Positions 6,207-10,194 of a DNA stretch of 10,194 nucleotides are shown here, piece after piece. Each line of letters opens with the position of its first letter. The first letter of the stretch is position 1. Position numbers and translations under genes: made by a program. The notes below the pieces were generated by a model. That model worked only from the letters and a program-made list of their open reading frames with translations, was not told the DNA's origin and made no database searches. Origin of the DNA: Ruminococcus flavefaciens (GTDB taxonomy: Bacteria > Bacillota > Clostridia > Oscillospirales > Ruminococcaceae); NCBI GenBank assembly GCA_902796705.1, contig CADBQF010000355.1, positions 1-10,194 of the forward strand, written 5' to 3'.

Positions 6207-7538
6207 TCATTCTTCTTCCGGCTGTTCATCATCGCCGCTTTTCTGAATGAGTTTCACACGGCAGCTCACTATCCTGTGGTGGTCGATGCCGTTGATGCGG
6301 ATAATGAGGCTGTCTGTCTGTATCTCGGCATTATCGCCGCTTTTCGGGACTTCATCGAGGAGCGATATGACATAGCTGCCGAATGTATCGTACTTGTCGT
6401 CCGGGATATCTATGCCGATAGTCTCGCACACATCGGAGACAGGGGCAGTTCCGGGGATATTCCATTCGCCGCCGCCGAGTTCTTCGATGAGTTCCTGCGG
6501 CTGATCGTCCTCGTCGTCATCGAAATCACCGACGAGTTTCTCAACGAGGTCTGTGACTGTGAGTATGCCGCTCATTCCGCCGTATTCGTCAACAACTACA
6601 GCGAAGTGGTCAGCACCTTTTTTCTTCATATAGGCGAAAAGCCTGTCTGCCTTCATATTCTCGTGAACGAAGAACGGTTCACGGACGGCATTGTTCATGA
6701 CAGATGCACGGCTCTTGTCCTCAAGGCGGAAGTAATCCTTTGCATTGAGTATGCCTGTAACATTGTCAACGCTTTCGCCGCATACCGGGAAAGCGGAATG
6801 GCGTGTGCGGTGGATAGTTTCCTCCCACACAGCCGGATCGTCCTCAGCCCAGAGTACAGATACATCTGTGCGGTGAGTGCATATCTGACCAGCCGTGAGG
6901 TCATCGAAGGCGAATACGTTCTTTATTATGCGGTTCTCGTCTTCGTCGATAGCACCTGTTTCAGCACCGGCATCTGACATCATGAGTATCTCTTCCTCTG
7001 TAACGGGATCGTCCGATGCGTCGGGATCGAAGCCGACTATTTTCAGCAGTCCCCTTGAACATATCCTCACGAGTTTTGTGAAAGGGGAGAAGAGGAGAGC
7101 GGCTGCCGGCACGAACGATACGAGCCGGACGGCATTCTTTTCCGGTTCTTTTTTTGCTGCACGCCTTGGTATGAACTGTCCGAAGACTGCCATGAGGAAT
7201 GCAAGCACGAGTATGACTGCCGCTGTCGATATGACAGCGAGAAGTTCAGCCGAAAGGGAAGGCACGGCTTTTTTCAGCAGCTCTGATATCCTGCCGGAAA
7301 AGCAATAAGTTCCGGCAGCCGACGAAGTGAAGCCGATGAGCGTTACGGCTGTCCTCACCGATGAGAGGAACTGCTTGGGATCGTCGTTTATCTTTTTTAC
7401 TTTCAAGGCACGTCTGCTGCCTGATGCGGCGAGTTTTTCGAGCCTGTGGTCGTTGATCTCTGTGAATGAAGATTCTGCCGCTGTAAACAACGCACAGAAC
7501 AATATAAGTACTGCTTGCAGGATCGTCTGCTTTAACAT
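6207..7538 (-). CDS. CNNM/CBS/CorC-type membrane protein (hemolysin C/CorC family, Mg2+/Co2+ transport-related)
   Basis: A 443-residue protein with the full bacterial CorB/CorC architecture. It has a CNNM (DUF21) membrane domain (about 1-180, with TAAESSFTEIN at 19-29 and hydrophobic segments near 5-22, 62-80, 98-120 and 137-157), a CBS pair (about 210-337, with GILNAKDYF and the hallmark VVVDEYGGMSGILTVTDLVE) and a CorC_HlyC domain (about 355-432). An acidic tail follows. Family members export or transport Mg2+, with the CBS pair binding ATP-Mg. The conserved GExxPK signature is changed to GQFIPR (120-125): Gln121 replaces a glutamate that I recall as a Mg2+ ligand in the CorC membrane-domain structure. 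GGAGG (7546-7550) lies 7 bases before the ATG. It is monocistronic behind a strong promoter and a long structured leader, suggesting post-transcriptional control. Family assignment is secure; the transported ion is inferred. Confidence 0.93.
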   Translation of the reverse strand: MLKQTILQAVLILFCALFTAAESSFTEINDHRLEKLAASGSRRALKVKKINDDPKQFLSSVRTAVTLIGFTSSAAGTYCFSGRISELLKKAVPSLSAELLAVISTAAVILVLAFLMAVFGQFIPRRAAKKEPEKNAVRLVSFVPAAALLFSPFTKLVRICSRGLLKIVGFDPDASDDPVTEEEILMMSDAGAETGAIDEDENRIIKNVFAFDDLTAGQICTHRTDVSVLWAEDDPAVWEETIHRTRHSAFPVCGESVDNVTGILNAKDYFRLEDKSRASVMNNAVREPFFVHENMKADRLFAYMKKKGADHFAVVVDEYGGMSGILTVTDLVEKLVGDFDDDEDDQPQELIEELGGGEWNIPGTAPVSDVCETIGIDIPDDKYDTFGSYVISLLDEVPKSGDNAEIQTDSLIIRINGIDHHRIVSCRVKLIQKSGDDEQPEEE

Positions 7539-7610
7539 AAAATATCCTCCGTAAGATGTGTTGGTATAAGGAACGCATCATGTTCTCTTCTTATGATGTA
7601 CACGGAGAAG

Positions 7611-7655
7611 TCAGCAGCGAAGATATCGGACGCAGCCGTCAGCGGTACTGTCCAT
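7611..7655 (-). CDS. Candidate leader peptide (14 codons) upstream of the CNNM gene
   Basis: A short ORF encoding MDSTADGCVRYLRC, too short for routine gene calling. It is preceded by AGGGGGTGG (7664-7672), a strong match to the anti-Shine-Dalgarno sequence if one allows G-U pairs, about nine bases before the ATG. Its TGA (7611-7613) lies four bases before the anti-Shine-Dalgarno element at 7602-7607. A ribosome at the end of this ORF would therefore cover that element and free the CNNM ribosome binding site. The frame stays open after the TGA for ten more codons (LLRVHHKKRT) to another TGA. No function is known to me; coding status is inferred from the ribosome binding site and position only. 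Confidence 0.38.
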   Translation of the reverse strand: MDSTADGCVRYLRC

Positions 7656-7680
7656 TAAGAATTCCACCCCCTAATATAAT

Positions 7681-7703
7681 GTGCATATCTTCCGGATATG
7701 CAC
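7681..7703 (-). promoter_or_regulatory. Perfect 9-bp hairpin at the start of the CNNM leader
   Basis: GTGCATATC (7681-7689) and GATATGCAC (7695-7703) form a perfect stem with a 5-nt loop, beginning about 12 nt after the predicted transcript start. No U-tract follows, so it is not an intrinsic terminator. It could stabilise the 5' end, belong to a larger fold, or be a protein-binding palindrome just downstream of the promoter. Confidence 0.6.
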
Positions 7704-7721
7704 AGCAAATTATAATATAGT

Positions 7722-7750
7722 ATTATATAACATATGCGATCATTTGTCAA
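7722..7750 (-). promoter_or_regulatory. Consensus sigma-A promoter of the CNNM gene
   Basis: Minus strand: TTGACA (7745-7750), a 17-base spacer and TATAAT (7722-7727), a perfect match to the vegetative consensus. The transcript start should be near 7715, leaving a leader of about 175 nt before the start codon at 7538. Confidence 0.87.
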
Positions 7751-7791
7751 CTAAAATAAACAATGTCTTCACATAAAATATACGCAGAAAT

Positions 7792-7829
7792 GCCAAAGTG
7801 CCTCCGTATTTCTCCGGAAGCACCATGGC
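7792..7829 (-). terminator. Imperfect hairpin after the lipoprotein operon (candidate terminator)
   Basis: Plus-strand arms GCCA/TGGC (7792-7795, 7826-7829), GTGC/GCAC (7798-7801, 7820-7823) and TCCG/CGGA (7803-7806, 7815-7818) make a long stem with one internal loop and one mismatch. On the minus strand it begins 29 bases after the lipoprotein stop codon and is followed by TTTCTGCGTATATTTTATG, only moderately U-rich. It is the only plausible end of the lipoprotein operon before the CNNM promoter. Confidence 0.5.
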
Positions 7830-7857
7830 TGTGTATATTTAGGGTATTGTGTGTCTT

Positions 7858-8709
7858 TTATCTGTAATCTGCCTTTGTGAAGTTGATGTCAGTGCCGTTG
7901 GTGTCGATAAGAATGAGGCTGTCGCCGTTTATAGCATATTTTATATCAGCACCGTCTTCGAGTCCGAGTGTTTCTACTACCGTGCCTTTGAGGGTAATCT
8001 TGCTCTCGTCAGCGGTGTATGATACCATACCAGGGAACTCAACATAGAAAGACTTGCCGTTGATAACGCCGTATGCGGAGAAATCTTCTGAGCCTGATTT
8101 TTCAAGGAAGGAAGAAGCCATTCCGTCATAGAAAGCACCGCTGAGGATATCGTAAACGCCGTCGAGAGCGTCCTCGCTGCTCTTTTCTTCCTTCTTCATC
8201 GTGAGCATATCAGCACCGGATACTGTGACAGAGAGTGTCTGACCGTCGAAGCTGACGTTTTCTTTTCCGATGTCGTTTCCCTGTAAATAGAGCGTACCGT
8301 CTGCGAAGTACAAAGAAGATGTAGCGTCAACTACAACAGCGAGCGTACCGCCTTCTTCAAATCTGAAACCGTAGCCGTCATCTGAGAGCCATGCACCGAT
8401 GAGCTGTGAGGGATCATTCACAGTATCGTCATCGATAACAGCAGTATCGGACTTCTTTTCGGTCGTATCCTCTTCTGTGGGAGCTTCTTCAGTAGTCTCT
8501 TCTTCGGAGCTTTCATCAGAAGACTCGTCATCAGCAGAAGTTTCTTCCTCGGAAGACTCGCCGCTTTCCTCATCTTTTTCGTCAGCGGAGTCAGATACGC
8601 TCGTACCTGACTTCTTTGTATCCTTATCGTCGTCTTTATCGTTTCCGCATGAAGCGAGAGTGCAGGTCATTGCAGCAAGAACTGCAAGAAGAGCCAAAGC
8701 TTTTTTCAT
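7858..8709 (-). CDS. Paralogous acidic-linker lipoprotein C (last of three)
   Basis: A 283-residue predicted lipoprotein. The signal peptide MKKALALLAVLAAMTC ends in a canonical lipobox, LASC, with Cys21 lipidated. Residues about 22-98 are an acidic Asp/Glu/Ser/Thr linker. The C-terminal part (about 100-283) looks like an all-beta fold: LIGAWLSDDGYGFRFEEGG at its start, then VSFDGQTLSVTVSG, then LDGVYDILSGAFYDGM and KYAINGDSLILIDTNG. The opening G-x-W, F-x-x-x-G pattern and repeated NGDSL turns resemble the lipocalin-like domains (DUF5640 type) common in gut Bacillota lipoproteins, but I cannot name the family with confidence. It is clearly paralogous to the next two genes upstream. AGGAG (8717-8721) lies 7 bases before the ATG, inside the 15-bp gap after gene B, so it is co-transcribed. 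Function unknown. Confidence 0.87.
   Translation of the reverse strand: MKKALALLAVLAAMTCTLASCGNDKDDDKDTKKSGTSVSDSADEKDEESGESSEEETSADDESSDESSEEETTEEAPTEEDTTEKKSDTAVIDDDTVNDPSQLIGAWLSDDGYGFRFEEGGTLAVVVDATSSLYFADGTLYLQGNDIGKENVSFDGQTLSVTVSGADMLTMKKEEKSSEDALDGVYDILSGAFYDGMASSFLEKSGSEDFSAYGVINGKSFYVEFPGMVSYTADESKITLKGTVVETLGLEDGADIKYAINGDSLILIDTNGTDINFTKADYR
8440..8640. repeat. Purine/pyrimidine-skewed low-complexity tract coding the linker of lipoprotein C
   Basis: The plus strand is rich in TCTTC, TCATC and TCCTC, and the coding strand is correspondingly rich in GAA, GAG and GAT codons for the acidic linker. Plus-strand translation gives a spurious Ser-rich frame. A similar, longer tract lies at 9310-9585 in lipoprotein B. 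Confidence 0.7.
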
Positions 8710-8724
8710 ATTAACGCTCCTGTC

Positions 8725-9648
8725 TTATTTAACTTTTGTGAAGTGGAGTACATCGGCTCCTGATGTGAGAGTGAGTGTAGTTCCGTCGTATTCTACCGGG
8801 ATATCTTCACTGTCCTCTTCGTTTCCGAAGATAGCAACAGAACCGTTTACAGTGAGAGTGTCGCCGTTGAGTTCATACTTGAAGAGATCCTCGAATGACA
8901 TATAGAGAGTCTCGCCTGCAACGATCATATAAACTGTATTGTCCTCTGTGCCGAATTCTTTTTCAAGCTCAGGGAGAAGCTCATCATAGAGCATACCGCC
9001 GTTGAGGACATATTCGCCGTCCATAGTGGAATCATCGGAAGCACCTGTTCTTGTCATTTCGAGGAATGATGTGCCTTCCATAGCGAATGAGAATTTAGAG
9101 CCGTCGAAAGTTACCATATCGCTGTCTACAGCTTCGCCGCCGAAGATAAGGCCGCCGTTTGCATCGAATCTCATAAGCTCAGAGAAGTCCATGATGAGGT
9201 CGCCGCTGCCGTTGTCGTTGAAGTCGAATCCGAGGTAGAGACCGTCATAGTCCTCGTCGTGGCTGATCCACATACCGCTGAATTCAGCCTGTGTGATAGA
9301 GCCGCCTGATGAAGCAGAACCGCTGTCCTTCTTCTTGTCGTCCTTCTTCTTATCGTCTTTCTTTTCGGACTTCTTCTCGTCTGTATCGTCATCTTCTTCG
9401 GAAGATTCGTCTTTCTCTTCCTCAGTAGTTTCTTCTTCCTCGGTTTCTTCCTCTGTCGTTTCCTCGTCGTCAGCGTCCTTGTCGTCCTTGTCGTCTTTTT
9501 CGTCTTCGTCAGCAGATTCAGAAACGCTTGTGCTGTTCTTCTTGGAAGCCTTTTTATCGTCGTCGTCCTTGTCCTCGTCTTTTCCGCATGAAGCGAAGAG
9601 GCAGGTCATAGCTGTGCAGGCTGTTAAGAGTGCAATAAGTTTTTTCAT
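8725..9648 (-). CDS. Paralogous acidic-linker lipoprotein B (middle of three)
   Basis: A 307-residue predicted lipoprotein. The signal MKKLIALLTACTAMTC leads to the lipobox FASC, with Cys21 lipidated. A long charged linker (about 22-115) follows, first Asp/Lys, then Glu/Thr, then Lys/Asp repeats (KKDDKKKD). The C-terminal beta-rich domain (about 118-307) begins FSGMWISHDEDYDGLYLGF and includes VTFDGSKFSFAMEG, MDGEYVLNGGMLYDEL, YELNGDTLTVNGS and YDGTTLTLTSGADVLHFTK. These align by eye with lipoprotein C (SFDGQTLSVTVSG, LDGVYDILSGAFYDGM, NGDSLILI, INFTK), and TSVSESAD (40-47) in its linker matches TSVSDSAD in C. AAAAAGGAG (9658-9666) precedes the ATG by about nine bases. The 21-bp gap to gene A holds no promoter. 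Function is not recognised; a surface-anchored binding or structural role is a guess. Confidence 0.87.
   Translation of the reverse strand: MKKLIALLTACTAMTCLFASCGKDEDKDDDDKKASKKNSTSVSESADEDEKDDKDDKDADDEETTEEETEEEETTEEEKDESSEEDDDTDEKKSEKKDDKKKDDKKKDSGSASSGGSITQAEFSGMWISHDEDYDGLYLGFDFNDNGSGDLIMDFSELMRFDANGGLIFGGEAVDSDMVTFDGSKFSFAMEGTSFLEMTRTGASDDSTMDGEYVLNGGMLYDELLPELEKEFGTEDNTVYMIVAGETLYMSFEDLFKYELNGDTLTVNGSVAIFGNEEDSEDIPVEYDGTTLTLTSGADVLHFTKVK
9310..9585. repeat. Purine/pyrimidine-skewed low-complexity tract coding the linker of lipoprotein B
   Basis: Repeats of TCGTCCTTCTTC type on the plus strand encode Lys/Asp and Glu/Thr repeats in the minus-strand gene. The tract is longer than its counterpart in lipoprotein C, which suggests the linkers have expanded independently. 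Confidence 0.7.
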
Positions 9649-9669
9649 ATCAAATATCTCCTTTTTGTC

Positions 9670-10194
9670 TTACTGATAGCTTACGAATGTGCGTTCAACG
9701 CCTTTTTCGGAAGTGATGATGAGCTTGTCACCGTCAAGCTTGAAAGTTGCTTCGGTGTCTTTATTGTCAGAGCCGAACATCGGGCCGGCATCTGTTACAG
9801 TGAGTTTGTCGCCGTCGATAGAGTATTCACCGACATCGGCAAAGTAAAGGATAGTCCTCTCGCCGTCGATCTCCACATACATGAGATCTGCCGAGCTGAG
9901 GAAATCGTATTCTTCTGCGATCTCGTCAAGGCCTTCCTTGAAAGCACTGTCCTCAACGAGGTATATGCCGTCGAATTTTCCGCCGCCGTCGCCGTCGTCA
10001 GTCTTTATGAAATTGAGTATATAACCGTCCTCGTCTGTCAGTGAGAGCATATCGCCGTCGATCTCGATATCGCTTGCCGGGAATTCCTCTCCGCCGAATG
10101 AGAACGTATCTCCGTCAGTAAATGAAAGCACCGGAGATATATCCATTAAAACAGAGACAAAGCCATAGTCGTCGAACATACAGCCTGCCTTGAA
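9670..10194 (-). CDS. Paralogous lipoprotein A, C-terminal part only (runs off right edge)
   Basis: The last 174 residues of a gene whose start lies beyond the window. The frame is open through the right edge, so the ATG at 10177-10179 is probably internal. The visible part aligns by eye with the beta-rich domain of lipoproteins B and C: FDDYGFVSVLMD, IEIDGDMLSLTDEDGYILNF, FDGIYLVEDSAFKEGL, YVEIDGERTILYF, YSIDGDKLTVTD and FKLDGDKLIITSEKG. The domain thus appears to be made of repeated strand-turn units around DG or GD turns. By analogy with its neighbours it should carry a signal peptide and an acidic linker upstream, but this cannot be seen. It is the first-transcribed visible gene of the lipoprotein operon. 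Function unknown. Confidence 0.8.
   Translation of the reverse strand, partial: FKAGCMFDDYGFVSVLMDISPVLSFTDGDTFSFGGEEFPASDIEIDGDMLSLTDEDGYILNFIKTDDGDGGGKFDGIYLVEDSAFKEGLDEIAEEYDFLSSADLMYVEIDGERTILYFADVGEYSIDGDKLTVTDAGPMFGSDNKDTEATFKLDGDKLIITSEKGVERTFVSYQ

Larger units (their letters stand above)
7539..7715 (-). promoter_or_regulatory. Structured 5' leader of the CNNM gene with candidate SD-sequestering switch
   Basis: About 175 nt between the predicted transcript start and the ATG. Reading the minus strand there is a perfect 9-bp hairpin near the 5' end (7681-7703), a good ribosome binding site AGGGGGTGG followed by a 14-codon ORF, and a GGAC/GTCC-closed hairpin inside that ORF (7628-7653). 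Next comes CTCCGT (7602-7607), complementary to ACGGAG (7547-7552), which includes the Shine-Dalgarno of the CNNM gene. Adding G-U pairs extends this helix to eight pairs. It would enclose a further CATCAT/ATGATG stem (7593-7598 with 7576-7581). I compared it by eye with M-box and yybP-ykoY Mg2+/Mn2+ riboswitch consensus features and saw no match. Confidence 0.5.

Noticed and set aside
6108..6977. A 289-codon plus-strand frame opposite the CNNM gene
   Set aside because: It lies antisense to a clear CNNM/CBS gene, has no recognisable domain and no good ribosome binding site.
7611..7613. Selenocysteine readthrough at the TGA of the leader ORF
   Set aside because: No SECIS-like hairpin is evident directly after the TGA, and no selenoprotein context is present. 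Ordinary termination is simpler.
7539..7715. M-box or yybP-ykoY riboswitch upstream of the CNNM gene
   Set aside because: By eye the conserved cores of these classes are absent. A covariance search would settle it.
8399..8905. Ser-rich plus-strand frame opposite lipoproteins C and B
   Set aside because: Simple antisense reading of GAA/GAG-rich linker DNA.
9310..9585. CRISPR-like repeat array
   Set aside because: The repeats are short, irregular and in frame with a lipoprotein linker; there is no repeat-spacer periodicity.

Overview
The window (about 10.2 kb, moderate GC) looks like chromosome of a low-GC Gram-positive anaerobe. The gene order rimP-nusA-ylxR-ylxQ-infB, strong AGGAG-type ribosome binding sites, consensus sigma-A promoters, several lipoproteins with signal-peptidase-II cysteines, and a VanY-type D,D-carboxypeptidase all fit Bacillota. 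The style of the lipoproteins (short signal, then a long Asp/Glu/Lys/Ser/Thr linker) and of the solute-binding protein suggests a Ruminococcus-like Oscillospiraceae. That placement is inference, not a database result.

Layout. (1) 1-2793, minus strand: the translation/transcription operon rimP, nusA, ylxR (rnpM), ylxQ, and the 5' end of infB, which runs off the left edge. It is driven by a promoter at 2880-2908, and its short leader carries a perfect hairpin. (2) 2794-3048: divergent promoter region. (3) 3049-4497, plus strand: a lone family-1 extracellular solute-binding lipoprotein with its own consensus promoter, a 5'-terminal mRNA hairpin and a strong terminator. No permease gene is adjacent. 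(4) 4576-5874, minus: a membrane-anchored M15B D,D-carboxypeptidase with an unusual Tyr/Ser/Asp-repeat cytoplasmic tail and an Ig-like domain. It has its own promoter. (5) 6207-7538, minus: a CNNM/CBS/CorC-type membrane protein (Mg2+/Co2+ transport family) behind a consensus promoter and a structured leader of about 175 nt. The leader contains a candidate 14-codon upstream ORF and a sequence able to sequester the Shine-Dalgarno site. (6) 7858-10194, minus: a tight operon of three paralogous acidic-linker lipoproteins, the first-transcribed one truncated by the right edge.

The housekeeping operon is ordinary. The parts most worth a second look are the CNNM leader RNA, the loss of the conserved GExxPK glutamate in the CNNM membrane domain, the tandem lipoprotein family, and the architecture of the carboxypeptidase. 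I found no CRISPR array, tRNA, rRNA, insertion sequence or phage gene.
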